This document shows positions 1-12,009 of a DNA stretch of 64,000 nt, in pieces. A program made the translations under genes and the position numbers. Position 1 is the first letter of the stretch; each line of letters starts with the position of its first letter. The stretch is taken from positions 1,178,001 to 1,242,000 of the forward strand of contig VTFK01000091.1 in NCBI GenBank assembly GCA_009617715.1, read 5' to 3'. This stretch comes from Plectrocnemia conspersa. Its lineage: Eukaryota; Arthropoda; Insecta; Trichoptera; Polycentropodidae. Under the pieces are notes generated by a model. That model was not told the origin of the DNA and did not search any database. It saw only the letters and a program-made list of their open reading frames with translations.

Positions 1-377
1 GAAGCTTTTTTGGTGTACTCTTAATGATGTTACAACAATAAATAAAAAATATATATTTTACATAATTATTTACTTAAAAAATACAAGATCAATAAAATTT
101 GATGTAAAAAAATCACCCGTTAACAAATTTTAATTATTTAATTTAGTACAACTTATCTTTAATTACTAACAGAAAAAATAACATTAGTTTCCAATAAAAA
201 AGTTTTTTTTAAATTTTTATTTATATATTTTGTCCAATTTTTTAAATATGTTTTTTATTTAAATATAATTATAATGACTTACTTATTGCTAATATTTAAC
301 ATCTATGTTTAGTGAAGCATATTCCTATTTGGGTAAAAATATTTTTGAATAGAAATAAAAATGTATAAATAATGAAT

Positions 378-1211
378 AGTACGCTCGGGATAAGGATGCC
401 GGTTTGTTATTGTGTGCGTGTACATGTATATGAGAGGAAGAAGCTATGTAGCGTATACTACGTTGTCTCGCTTTCTCTTTTAAGGACAGTCGCTGATTTG
501 TCAACGCTGGTATTCGTCATTAAAGTGCAGTGTGGCACAGAAGTTCGATCTTCTCTAGTGATTTATTTTAAATAATTTTGTGTTGATATTGGTTTAACCC
601 AGATATGCCCACTGTCCCATGGGTATGTCACTAAACTCGTGCCACTGTTTTTTTAATTTATAAATGAAATTTTAAGAGAACAAAATTTCTTGGGCATATC
701 AAGGCTTCAAATATACACTGTAAGTTATTCGGTCTCTTACCCGTAGATTAAAATATTTTAATTATTTTTCCATTAATCAGTTCGTTGTTGGTTTTTTTAC
801 ACTATTCTCTGTAAGGCTTAAAAATGTTATTATTCTTATCGTTGCGCCAATGATAATTTTTTAATTTATTCAATTGATTCTAATGATTTAATAGAGTCGT
901 CGAGCCATTAAACAATCTGCGAATAATTTCTTTCCCCATTTTATATCTTTTGCTTTTGAAGAATAGCTAAAGACTTCATTATTTTTTTGACTAGTGAAAG
1001 ATTTTGAATTTTGCAAATATTTAATTAATGACATCAATGTCTGGTTTCTTCGATTATATAATATATTTTTAATTGTCCGTTGAAATTTCCAACTTAGCTC
1101 ACATGTATGTTTCTTTTAAAATAAAAAAAATAAATATTCTGAGCGAAATTGTTCTGAGCCACGCAGTTCACGCACACAATAACAAACCGGAATCCTTATG
1201 CCGAGCGTACT
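378..1211. mobile_element. Non-autonomous element with 43-bp terminal inverted repeats
   Basis: The first 43 bases (378-420) are the reverse complement of 1169-1211 with about two mismatches; the shared ends begin AGTACGCTCGG and finish in TGTGTGCGTG. The interior (about 750 bp) is AT-rich and has no credible transposase, so this looks like a deletion derivative or MITE-like element. No clear target-site duplication is visible, so the superfamily cannot be assigned. A separate dispersed repeat (1216-1335) starts directly after the right end. Confidence 0.7.
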
Positions 1212-1215
1212 CTAT

Positions 1216-1335
1216 GCAAAACCTATTTTTGTTTTCACTTCGCCAGCCATCCCTATAATAAAAAAGGAGCTGGCAGGCCGCTGTGGCGCGGTCATTTTTC
1301 TGTTACATAATATAATTACAGTTTATTGTTACTGT
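1216..1335 (+). repeat. Dispersed repeat, copy 1 (CTTCGCCAGCCATCC family)
   Basis: The segment carries CACTTCGCCAGCCATCC, then a GGCAGGCCGC-type GC-rich patch and GTCATTT-TCTGTTA-ATAA. The same order occurs at 59060-59185, and the first part occurs inverted at 24541-24655. Here the upstream neighbour is the terminal inverted repeat of a different element, so this copy is truncated or nested. No coding capacity is evident. Confidence 0.7.
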
Positions 1336-1798
1336 TTGTCATATTTTCATAGGTTATTGTTCTCCATTTTTTTGCGCCCGTGGTCAGCCGCGATGACTGT
1401 AATTTTTTTTATACACGTACACTCGCTTTGAACTTTAGATTTTCGTTTGCTATTTGAACGACCGATTCAATTGCTTATACATCTATAACTACAGTATATA
1501 AAATGAGCAGCTTATAATATCTAATATCTAAAAGACCTGGGTTCAAATATCATATTTGCTGTCATTAATACATATATAATTATAATTTTAAACAGATTAA
1601 GTGTTTCTAGATTTACATGAAAATGATTAATGTCTGTGCAAAAATGTTTTTTGACAAACCATTTCAAAGGCATAAAAAAGGTATAACATTGAATTCAATT
1701 TGTAAACCTCAGACGTAAACGTGAATTTACGTCACATTTACGTCAGATTCAGCACATATGACCACACGCAAAAACCCTTTGGCGCGACACAATCGCTT

Positions 1799-2110
1799 TT
1801 TATAGTTTGAACCCACACCGCACATAAAGGGCGAGTGAGAGAGAGATTTCGGATGCAGATCCCAAAATCCCTACGATGCAATAAATTCGCAAATATTGCC
1901 TTCTCGTTCGTCGAGCATTGCTCATTCGTATCCCTTTCCGGCTTCGAGCCAAAAGAAGAAAAAAAACGCGTATATAAAAAAAGATAACTGTATAAAATCG
2001 AGCGTATAGTGTTTCAATAATGGGCACAAAGCGCTAGAAACTGCTATCAAAGTGTCAACGGCGAAGGGTGAAACCGCTAGTGAAAACTATTTTTTTTATC
2101 AGCCATAAAA
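1799..2110 (+). promoter_or_regulatory. Possible core promoter or 5' UTR region
   Basis: This is a less AT-biased stretch with a GAGA-like tract (GAGTGAGAGAGAGA near 1831), a TATA-like GTATATAAAAAA near 1969 and a spliced-leader-free, purine-rich 5' UTR-like sequence after about 2000. No start codon with a following open frame is seen within 300 bp. The assignment rests on composition and motif order only and is weak. Confidence 0.2.
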
Positions 2111-2544
2111 GCCTCGAGATCTCTATTGTATTGCGCGTTTGCTTTATTTTCTGTTAAATTTTCACGTTTCCTAGAAATTTGTAATCTTAAATATTTACAA
2201 ACGTCCCAATTTTAATTATGTCTTAATATTTTTTTTAAATTTTCTGAGAAATGCCATCATTAATTATGGTAATAATGAAGACAGCAATTTAAAAATATAA
2301 TTAATTAAAATGTTTATTAATTATATTTATATACAAGATGACGCGTATAGCTTTAAAAAATTGATAGTGAATAAAATCTGTTTTGTCTTATGATGGCTTA
2401 TAACACTTCTTCAAAAAGAGTAGACAAATGTATTACTTGAAGCCAAAGCGATTTAAATTTGTGCAAATTATACGCATATTTTTAATTGCAAAGCATTTTT
2501 TGAATCACAACAGTTTGAAATGTAGTGTGTCGTTGTAGTCTCCA

Positions 2545-2615
2545 AGTCGCATTAAAGGTCGAGTTGAACTCTTGGATATTCAGATTGGACGGTTGAAGTG
2601 AATGCGGCTGATTTG
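2545..2615 (+). repeat. Degenerate dispersed repeat, partial copy
   Basis: AAGGTCGAGTTGAACTCTTGG resembles the start of the repeat at 22406-22525 (AAGATCAAGTTGAACTCTTG) and, more weakly, that at 35834-35985. Only the first 40 or so bases match, so this is a fragment or a chance similarity. Confidence 0.35.
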
Positions 2616-3044
2616 TTGTACTTTTAATCTTTACAACTCTGGTCCGACTTATTTTTCATAATCAAGACTTGTCAATGGCTTTTTTGCACTTTGCGCTTTG
2701 TGCTTGCCACTACACTAGAGTGCGTGAATATGAGCGCAAAACGCGACAAAAATCTAGATTACTAAAACCAGTCGAGCTAGTAGTGTTCTGACGTTTGAAT
2801 CCTTAACAAATTTAAAGTTCTTGATTATTTAAGCAATGCCAATTATTCAATTTTTGTTCAAGCATTTTATTTTTTGTTAATATAAATCAGATTCTAATGC
2901 TATTTTTATTATTTGCGTGGATATAAAGGAGAGGCAGTGTATTTTGAGGACCGGAGTATCAATATGTTCTGAAGTCGGTGGGCAGCATTGGACAGCTGAT
3001 TATATTAGCAGTGTAGTGATCCATGGGGGCTCCCACACACTTCC

Positions 3045-3254
3045 TCAGGTCGGCTCATTAGCACTTGAGCACATGCTTCCCATCGACAGGGCCGATGGTC
3101 CACCTCCAGTCTCAATCTGAACCGTACCAATGGACAACCGCGGTTGGTTTCCCGGTCCGGGTAGGATCAGCTGACTGAGGTCGGTCGACGAGAGCTCACT
3201 CGCCGGCCGGCCATTATGGCTCTCGTTTAAGTCCGATCTAACAGTAAAGTGTAG
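3045..3254 (-). CDS. Candidate terminal coding exon, unknown protein
   Basis: Read on the minus strand, a pyrimidine-rich acceptor (CCTCTTTTTCAAG) is followed by 69 open codons and TGA. The peptide starts LHFTVRSDLNESHNGRP, continues through SELSSTDLSQ and a Gly/Pro-rich part, and ends SMCSSANEPT. The composition (Ser, Gly, Pro, Thr, Asn) looks like a disordered cytoplasmic tail. Codons are mixed and far less AT-rich than the flanks, and TTTATT words near 2860-2910 give AATAAA signals in the right place for a 3' end. I do not recognise the protein. Upstream exons would lie at higher coordinates and none was found. The competing plus-strand frame (2917-3120) has no splice or start support. The patch could also be a fragment of an unknown repeat. 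Confidence 0.4.
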   Translation of the reverse strand, partial: LHFTVRSDLNESHNGRPASELSSTDLSQLILPGPGNQPRLSIGTVQIETGGGPSALSMGSMCSSANEPT

Positions 3255-3299
3255 CTTGAAAAAGAGGACCTTAGGTTCAAGAGCCTTCGGATGAATATA

Positions 3300-6200
3300 T
3301 TTGTATATAAAGATTTAAACATTTATACTTACGCGCAATATCGTTGTGCTTTTCACGATTTCTGTTTCTTAGGTATGAGTGATATCAATATTCTAAGTTT
3401 TAGTCTTTTACACTTTTTTAAATCTGCGATTTAATGAGAATGAGTCATTCACCTTTTTGCGTAAAATTCGTTGTTTGCGACTAGTTAATTTATTTGAATC
3501 ATTATATAAAATAATTAAATATAGACAATAAATGATTTTGCTATTCTAAACAGTTTATAAACAAAAACATATTTGTAATATTACAGTACTATTCAGAAAA
3601 ATTAGTTTATTATAATATATTTTTAAACAACACTGTTATTTTGCTACTTAATAATTTGCTGTAATATAAGGATTTTCGATTTTCGATTATCTTAAAATAA
3701 TATTCTTATGTTAAAATTATTTTTTATGAATATAAATACGATTTTTGCTCGGGGTAAAGTCCGGTTGAGCAATAAATGCAAATAATGCATCATTAATTAT
3801 AAAACTGAGTATATAACCCAGACATTTTAAAATTTATTAGATTATATGGAATATATTTAATGTTTGTAAGCTCTTAAATAAAAATGTATGTTTATAAAAA
3901 AATATTAATACACAATAGAATTGAAGATAATACTTTTAGAAACATTTTAAAACTTGTTTTTAAATGCAATTTAGATAACATAAATTCGATTTCTATATCG
4001 CGCAATATTTCTATAGTTCTATAAAACGCGAGGTCGTAAAAATATCAATATCACTAAAAGTAAAATGAATTCTATTGAGATTTTATTGTAGAGTAACTGC
4101 ACTTGAAATTATAGCTAGTATAATATAAATTATATTGCAATTTTAACGCCAAAATAAAATGGTGTGATTATTTGATAAACGATGAATATTATAGTTATAG
4201 TTATGGAAATCATAATTACTGTAGAAACAATTGATTTCATGATGGTATTTAGTGATGTAATATCTATATTTGTCTAGACGGTTTGTAAAATACACATATT
4301 CATAAATGGAAATACAATCAATCATTTTCAGTTTAAATGAGATTTTGCACGCTATTGGTTCACAATATATTGTACTAAAATATTAAAGGTTATCTATGAC
4401 CATAAAGATATCGACTATTCATTATGCTGGATATAGAACAAGCATAAATCATTTCAATAGTGTATTAAGTTGTATATGATTTATATTATATATATATAGA
4501 AACAAATACACATATTTGTTTTGGTTTAAAAAAAATAAAACGACGTTAAAATGAAATATGGTTTAGTATATTGTAACCCATTTAATGACAATTTTGTACA
4601 TATAACCATGAAAAAAAAGAAACAGTGGCATCTTGCCAAAAAAAAATTATAATAATCGTTAGTATGTAATATAATTGAAAATTCATAACGGTTTATTTAC
4701 TTTTGTATGTGAATATAGTTTTATACTATGCAAATTTTCGTATATTATTATTTTTATGAGATAATGATACAAATTTAAAGTAAAAAGTTCTATGATTTGT
4801 TAATGATACAATCTTATATAACCTTTCGCAATCGTGAACCTAGTATACGCTATGACCCTATCAATAACCCTTTGTGCTATTAATCAACACGGCCCGTGGA
4901 AACCTACGGCCATTCGGACGTATTATGTGTTCCGCTGTGAAAATTACAATTTATGGTCACCCCATCAATGCATTAGGCCATAATGGTGAGATTATTGAAC
5001 GGACAAACGACCCCATAAAACCTAAATAAACATACACATAAACACATCTGAATATATAACATATATAATATTTTATTTTACTATCCAAAATTTGTCGACA
5101 ATTGCTTTAGCAACATTTGTACAGACATTGTAATATGAAGACATTCATTCCTTTAATTTATATTTACATGGTAGAGAGTTTTCTTGTGTTTAATTAGCTT
5201 TTGTAAATGTGCACCGTAAAATAAGGCAGTTTTAATTAATTGTATCTTTGAAAGAATATAACGTTTTAGTAAAAAAAAAAAATGCGCATATAATAAAATA
5301 TACTTGGTAGTTAGTAAAATCGTATTTATAATAAAATAGTAATTACAATTCATTTAAAAAAAAATAAAAGCTGCTTGCAATTTTCTACGCAACGCAATTC
5401 TATAAAAAAATCAAAAGATCGATTAAAAAATCATTTTTACTATTCAGTTCAAACAATTTTTTTTTTATTATTTATTTTATGAATATTTCTCTGGATTCAA
5501 TTGCGATTTTTTCCATCAACGTTTCGCCGAAAATGACATTCGGTATTATGAAAATATTAATTTAAGTGCATCTTATTTATCTTCGTACTAATTAATGTGA
5601 ATAAATAATGTTTATATCCTACTTTTAGTGCTTCTGTTTGCGTGCTTAATCGATAATCACGTAAAAGTCGTCTTATCAAGCTGAAAGGATAATTAAAACA
5701 CTTAGATTACTGTTAGAATATTTTTATCTAACTAAATGTTTCAACACCAAATCAGAATTTATAAGAATTATTTCGACAGATGGTCAGAAATATTTTTTTC
5801 AGTCAGTATTTATTTAGATGCCCAGTATTTATATTGTATGATTTGTATCTTAACCCCAAGGTCAGTTTTATGTTGACAGATCAATGTGTTTTAGGGTCAA
5901 GTAATATGGTTGGCTCGTAACATTGTCAGATGGCAACACAATAAAGCAAGCGTGCTCTCCTCCGCCGCTCTGTCGTTATTTCCTCTTTGTTCGACGCTCT
6001 GAATGTATCCAACATACAATTAAATTGGTTCATTGCAGGTTCGTTGAGAATAATTTATAAGGTTTTCAATGTTGTGACCAACAGTTTAGATGTAAGCGAA
6101 ATATTTTGTAAGTAATTTCTAAAATAAATAATTTATTGCTTATTTTTATTTATAAATATTAATATATTTATTTTTAATTTACATGATCGTTCTATGTATG

Positions 6201-7180
6201 TAATTTTTATTATAATCATTTGATATTTATTCCGAGTCTGAATAATATAATTATGACCAGAGTGTTAATTAAATTCTTACCGAGATTTGGTGTTTATTCT
6301 GATGCAAAGTTTATTAATTTCTGAAGATGTAGTTTGCTGTGTAAGACATATAAAATAAATATATGCTTTATGTTGTTGTAGTAAAATATGATTTTAATTT
6401 ATTTTTTTATCCGAAAGCAAAATAAAATGATCGATTTGAAAATTTTTATTGTAATTCTAAATAGTTATAGTATATACTAGAATAATATTGTTGTATTATA
6501 TATTAACAGAAGGTATGTTATTATAGAAGTTATTCGGAAAATAAAAATACAATTCCAGAAAATATTGGATTGATTATTTTTATTTATTTTTCCGTATAAT
6601 CGACATAGATCTTGAATCTAAAATTTGATAGACCTAGGAACGAGCTTGTTATTTTTTTGACACCCGATTCCCTATTTTTTTCATAACCGTCTCATTAAAA
6701 ATCGATCAGAAATTATTTATATAATTTTGGAAAATAACTGTTTTATGAATATTCCGATTCTTTTTTTGTGCAAAATAAATCTGAATTACTCTAGCACGTC
6801 AAGCAGACCCTAGCGGTAATGGTAATGTTATTGCCAGCTGAGTAAAAATACAGCTTTTATTGACTGCCATAATTTTTTCGGATTGTCTTTATACATATGT
6901 ATATTTTCGCTCAAGTTTGCGATAAAGCGTCAATGATGCTTAGCATCGTTATACGGAGCGCGTCTCTTAAATAATTCATTGTCGATTTGCGTTTTGTACG
7001 AATATGGCTCTATTGTCGGGAATTCCAGCGAATAAAAGTAGTCCTTGTTGCTTAACTATACAAGAGGGAGTACTGATCGTATCCGTATATGTATCATTGT
7101 TTTTTTTTTGCTAGGAGCGCTGGAATACAATTAGAATCAATAAAGGGGCGGTGTCGACACTACATCGATGCTCAGTAATT
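3300..7180. other. Long AT-rich stretch without a recognised gene
   Basis: Mostly AT-rich low-complexity sequence with scattered homopolymers. Two less biased islands stand out: 4839-5020 (contains CACGGCCCGTGG and TTTATGGTCAC) and 5930-6000 (pyrimidine-rich, CTCTCCTCCGCCGCTC). Neither has a sustained open frame. They could be regulatory or relics of repeats. Confidence 0.5.
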
Positions 7181-7189
7181 ATTGAGTCA

Positions 7190-7262
7190 CAAACACGTCC
7201 CTTACTCTTGACCATCGCGGTCAGGACGTCAGCGCTCGAGAACGCTTTACTTAGATAGCTTC
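7190..7262 (-). repeat. Dispersed repeat, copy A (CGTTCTCGAGCG family)
   Basis: Reverse-complemented, this reads AAGCGTTCTCGAGCGCTGAC and then AAGAGTAAGGGACGTG. The same words in the same order occur on the plus strand at 11104-11172, so the two are inverted copies of one short repeat about 3.9 kb apart. Confidence 0.6.
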
Positions 7263-7974
7263 TTCTTTTATATGTGTGCGCAACATTATTTTTTATATGT
7301 ATTTAGGTTGCATGCAAAAGCGTTGGATGCTACTTCGAATAAAAAGATCAGTATCAAATCTCAAACAAGCATCATTACTATATAATATATTCTGTGGATA
7401 GAGTTGAATATCAAGACAAGAGGGAAAAGTCATGTAATTCGATTTATGGCTGGTTTTGGGTGTATTTCGTAATTGTGAGAATGTTTTCATGTAGTGTGGG
7501 CTTGTAGGATATTCAGTCGCTTGACGTCACCACTTGAGTTCTATGACGTCAGGAAGTAACTATCATATGTTTTATCATAGAAGCCATTGATATTCTATTA
7601 AACCTAATATTCTATTTTTTATATATTTTTAGAGCTATCTCTACATTAGTTTGTATCGTAATTATTTAAGGTAGAGTACACAAAAAATGGATATTTATTA
7701 TTCACGAAAAATTTATTTTACATTCCTATTAAAAAAAAACATTTTTAATTTTAATAACATACTTGCAGTGAATGTATATTAATATTGAAAATATATTTTT
7801 ATTGGTATTTCAGTGAAATCATATTGGAGTAGATCTATTAGTGACGATATAATTTATTTGTCAAGTGCTAGTGAAATTTTATTTCACTCTAAATTGTGGT
7901 GGTCTTTAACTGACAGTTGTGAAGGCCACTTGTGAATACGTCACCAGTGATTCTGGTTTCGAAAAATAGTTGTA

Positions 7975-8035
7975 GGGCCGATGAGAGCAAACCCAGGCCC
8001 TGAGAAAATAATAATTCCGGGCCCCATATATATAA
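7975..8035 (+). repeat. Possible transposon end (AGGGCCGATGAGAG)
   Basis: TAGGGCCGATGAGAGCAAAC followed by CAGGCCCTGAG and CCGGGCCCC resembles the GC-rich ends of hAT-type short elements (CAGGGCCG...). No matching inverted end or 8-bp duplication was found nearby, so it is at most a lone end. Confidence 0.3.
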
Positions 8036-8872
8036 AAAAAAACATTTTATATATTTTTCAACACTGAGATTGTAGGTTTACGATTGCGTTGGTAGATCCT
8101 TCTTGCAGTTGTTAGTACTCAAGCAGATGTTCTGAAGGTTATGTAGTGAAGTCAAGTGTGACGGGTCTGGTTTTGATATAGTAGGTCCATCTTATCCCCA
8201 CAACGCAAGTTGGTAGGATTCAAAAGATCGCATGCGCACGTCTCGCCGGATGGGTGCTGTGTCTTTCGCATATGCTTATGAATAAGTCGCTACAGAATTA
8301 TAACAAAAATATTAATAAAATAATTATATATAACTGGAATAGCTGTGCTTAATTTTTTATAGCTACTATTGCAGCATTTATATAATTTCAGTTTGAAATA
8401 CCTTTAGTTAATTAAGCAACACCTCACTCGTCGCTTTTCATTTCCCATTTATTTCCGTACGTCAAAACTTGTTGATTTCCCAATCGTAGCACACATAGCT
8501 CAAAACTATAATTATAAAACTAACCACTCTATATTTAAATTGAAAAAGCGAAAAGCAATTTCTGAACGCCTTGTTTCCCAGCCGCTCAAAACTTAACCCT
8601 TACAAATGATCGACATTTGTCACAAAAACCGTTCGTGCGGTAGCCGATTCTTTTTTTAATTATTAAAAATACGAACCCGTCTAAACGTGACAAATTCAGG
8701 TCATTTTTCACAAAAGTTGCACTAGATGTGGCGTTTTTTTTTGTCGATCCGGACGCAGCTGTTGCTGCATTCGCTGCGCGCTTTTTTCACATCAAAACAT
8801 TTTTTGCAATAATGAATATGTTTATTCGCAGTAACGATTGCCGGCTGTAAATCACTTTTGTATGCTCAACAT

Positions 8873-8894
8873 GAAACCGGGTTTAACCGGTTTC
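8873..8894. repeat. 22-bp perfect palindrome with CCGGTT half-sites
   Basis: GAAACCGG, a GTTTAA centre and CCGGTTTC form a perfect palindrome in a less AT-biased block (8640-8970). The half-sites resemble Grainyhead/CP2 family sites (AACCGGTT), but the role is inferred only from the motif. Confidence 0.5.
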
Positions 8895-8969
8895 AGTGCA
8901 AAAATGCGGTTTTGCTGAGGAAGCGAAGTTTATGGCAATTTTGCATCCGCTGCTGAAAATGGTTTTTCG

Positions 8970-10890
8970 TACTAAAGAGAATATTGTAAATTTGTGTGAA
9001 GATTTATTCTCAGCTCATATATCAAATCCAATTACCAGATATGTGTTATAAATGTTAAAAATGTATCCTGTAGTAAAACGTGCAATTAATTGGTATATAT
9101 AAACTATTAAGTAACACAGAAAAATAATTGGGTTAATAAATTTTGCTTTAAATTAAAGTATTGAATTAATTATTGTAAAAAATCAAATTACAGCAATTTT
9201 TGCATGGGTTCAAAATGAGTCTTAATCACGTGCGTTTTTTGATGATTATTTTTTTTACAAATTAAAAACAAGCTTTGTGATTTTGTGCCAAACTTTTTGG
9301 ATGTAAAAGCCCACAGCGAATCTGGGATATTTTTATTTCTTAAATTAAATTTAAAAATTCTAATTAAAGAGACATAAACCAATAATGCCTTGTGTTCATA
9401 CACGTATCGGTGCGGGTATCCTTTCGGAACAACCAGTTACAGTTACTATAAATTCAATGATCACGCGTTAAACATCCTTATCGTATATTGACTCTTGAAC
9501 ATAAACAAACTATTATATTATACACTCTTTTAATTATTTGTGTTCTTTTTTAGCATATGCATGCTAGAATATATATTATTTTTTAATAAAAATTATATAA
9601 AATGCTGTTTATAAATATATAGCTAAAAAAATCAGCTTTTAATTAGCCTATATATGTATAAAAAATATTAATAGCTATTATTATTAATTTATTCAATACT
9701 TTTATATATTTATTATTAATTTATGTAAGAAATATACATTTGCAATGAAATTTAAATAATATAAATTACTTGTTGAAACATAAATTTAAATTAAGGTATA
9801 TTTAGCAGTGGAAAATAATTTGTTGTTTTTGATTTATGACTTTTTTCGATATAAACTTTCAGCTTCGGTGCTAAATCTGCTTAAGTTATGAGTAAAGATT
9901 TGTATGAAAATTGTTATTTAGAACTTAAAATCTTTAACATTTTGAGTAAAATAAATAAAAGTTTGAATGAAAAAATATTCTTATAAGGATCATGGTCATT
10001 TATATGTTTTTTATTTCAAAGAAAAAAATCCGTCTCTGAATGTTAGTCGGAGTCGGGTCTAAAATATAAGTCGGGTTCAAACATAGGTCTATATAGGTCT
10101 ACAATAAATATGTTTATTCAATATAGGGCTGCCCCGAAAATAAGCTGGGTAAATTTAACATAACCTAACCTTTCCTCTGTGTGCCTAAAACCGATTCACT
10201 TTTACTCGAATATGGGTCAACAGGGTGATTCCTGGAACATGCTGCATTGCATGAATATTCACTCAGACTGAATTACTTCCATTCATTTACATTCCATAAT
10301 TTAAATTAAATAATGGCTTGGCCTTGAATATTCTACGTTGTACAAATAATGACGACTGGACCGTAGTATTAAAATCGCATGCCGCGTGAAGAGCTACGTT
10401 GCAAAAATCTAATTAAATATTTTCATTATTTTCACATATTCCATAGTTATGTTTCTAGTAATTAATAATAAATATATTTTGTTGCATAATAAAAAGCAAT
10501 GAATCACAAATTAAAATAAAGTTATTTAATTTGCAAAAAAATATGCAAATATTTTAAATTTCTCTTTCTCTTTAAAAAATCATTAAAATTTTATTTGAAA
10601 TTGTAATTGAAATACAATAATAATAAAATCGTATTTTTACCTTTTAAAATTTCATGACGATAAGAAATGTTTAGATGATGCAAAATGCTTAGATACATTT
10701 TATTTGTGAAAAAACAATGAAAGTATTTGTAAGAAACGATCGTAGTAAAAAAATATTTTAAAACAAATAGTTATTTAAAGTTTGTTTTAAAATATTTTTT
10801 TTGCAATACCAAATCAAAATAGCAATTAAAAAATATATTTTTTGTTGTAAATGAGAATTAGGATGATTTTTTAAAAAAAAATCTACAAAT
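8970..10890. other. AT-rich stretch without a recognised gene
   Basis: AT-rich sequence with short runs. Near 10121-10190 there is a GC-richer patch (GGGCTGCCCCGAAAATAAGC) next to TAACCTAACC, a common insect word. No gene, RNA or complete element is supported. Confidence 0.45.
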
Positions 10891-10950
10891 CTGGCCATTA
10901 TGACTAATTTTCCCAATGCGTCATAATAGCTATTATAGAAATGATAATTA
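10891..10950. repeat. Hairpin repeat, copy 1 (GGCCATNATGAC family)
   Basis: GGCCATTATGAC (10893-10904) and GTCATAATAGCT (10920-10931) form an imperfect inverted repeat around a 15-base loop, followed by ATTATA and GATAATTA. The same arm, loop and tail order recurs at 22900-22965. It may be a small hairpin MITE or an end of one. Confidence 0.5.
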
Positions 10951-11103
10951 TACAATTAAACATTGAAATAATGATAATAAATGAGTTATCGTGCAGACCT
11001 AAACTATTATATTATATATGAGCAGCATCCCTCATATTTTTTCCAATTCCTCATAGCTTTCACTAAAAACATTCTTGTGCTTGGCAAGCTCGTGTTGGAT
11101 GGC

Positions 11104-11172
11104 TCGTGCGAGAGAAGCGTTCTCGAGCGTTGACAGGAATAAGGGACGTGATCGCGACTATCTAAGGCACTT
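11104..11172 (+). repeat. Dispersed repeat, copy B (CGTTCTCGAGCG family)
   Basis: GAAGCGTTCTCGAGCGTTGA and AATAAGGGACGTG match the inverted copy at 7190-7262. The overlapping 61-codon frame beginning near 11075 is therefore probably repeat sequence rather than a gene. Confidence 0.6.
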
Positions 11173-11793
11173 TAAAGCTCGCAGACAAAAATATCATTAT
11201 ATAATACATCGACCTGGATTAAAAATCGAGGGATTTTGTCACTACTTTCAATGTAAGTGACTGTGGAGCGACGCGAACGAAATCCGTGTTGTTGGTCTAC
11301 TAGCGCTTAAAAATAATACATATGCTAGATACGTACAATGTCGTTCGTTGCATCTTGAAGACCGAGTCTTTTAATGATTTAATATTGCTTGGCTGGATCA
11401 GTTTTGACGATGAAAGTGGAAGCGGCTGTTTTTTTCTGGGTTTTGAAGGTATTTTGATTTAGTGTTGAATTTACTAATATTATGTGTAGGTATAGGGATT
11501 AGTATATGACAGAGTTACGGCTTATTAATAATTAGGGGAATAAAAAAAGGTCTCTTTTTTAACTTCTTTTTTTTTTTGACTCTTTTGATGATCAATCTGA
11601 ATGACTTGGAATAGAAGTAGAATATTTGCTATCTTGATGAACTATTTATTTATTTAAGTGTTTTTGTCTTGGGCTGCATAAATCTCGCAACAATGAAATT
11701 TGTAGCACATACTATTTGACATATTTTTAGTCTGTGTAAAGATCGGTTTTAAATCTTATTGATGCTCAAAATAATAAAAGTATAAACAATAGA

Positions 11794-12000
11794 CAGTGGC
11801 GTAGCTAGGGTATTTGCCGCCCAGGGCGATCCTTAAAATTGCCGCCTCCTCCCCCATACTTTTTTTGCAGGTTCATAAAATCAGCATTTTTAAAATAATA
11901 AATTGGTTATTATTAAGCTTTAGTTATTCGTGGATTTATATATGTTTTGTTACATTCAGGGTTAAGTTCCCCTCCGCTCCCCCTCATAGCTACGCCACTG
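11794..12000. mobile_element. hAT-type MITE with perfect 8-bp target duplication
   Basis: The element starts CAGTGGCGTAGCTA and ends TAGCTACGCCACTG, a 14-bp perfect terminal inverted repeat. It is flanked on both sides by ACAATAGA (11786-11793 and 12001-12008). Eight-base duplications and CAGTGG ends are typical of hAT elements. At 207 bp with no transposase it is non-autonomous. The intact duplication suggests a fairly recent insertion. A 66-codon frame across it is incidental. Confidence 0.9.
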
Positions 12001-12009
12001 ACAATAGAC

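Noticed and set aside
1503..1560. GGGTTCAAAT as a polymerase III B box of a SINE
   Set aside because: No matching A box and no second copy in the window.
10140..10185. TAACCTAACC as telomeric (TTAGG)n repeat
   Set aside because: Only two units are present. Such words are common in insect DNA and no array exists here.
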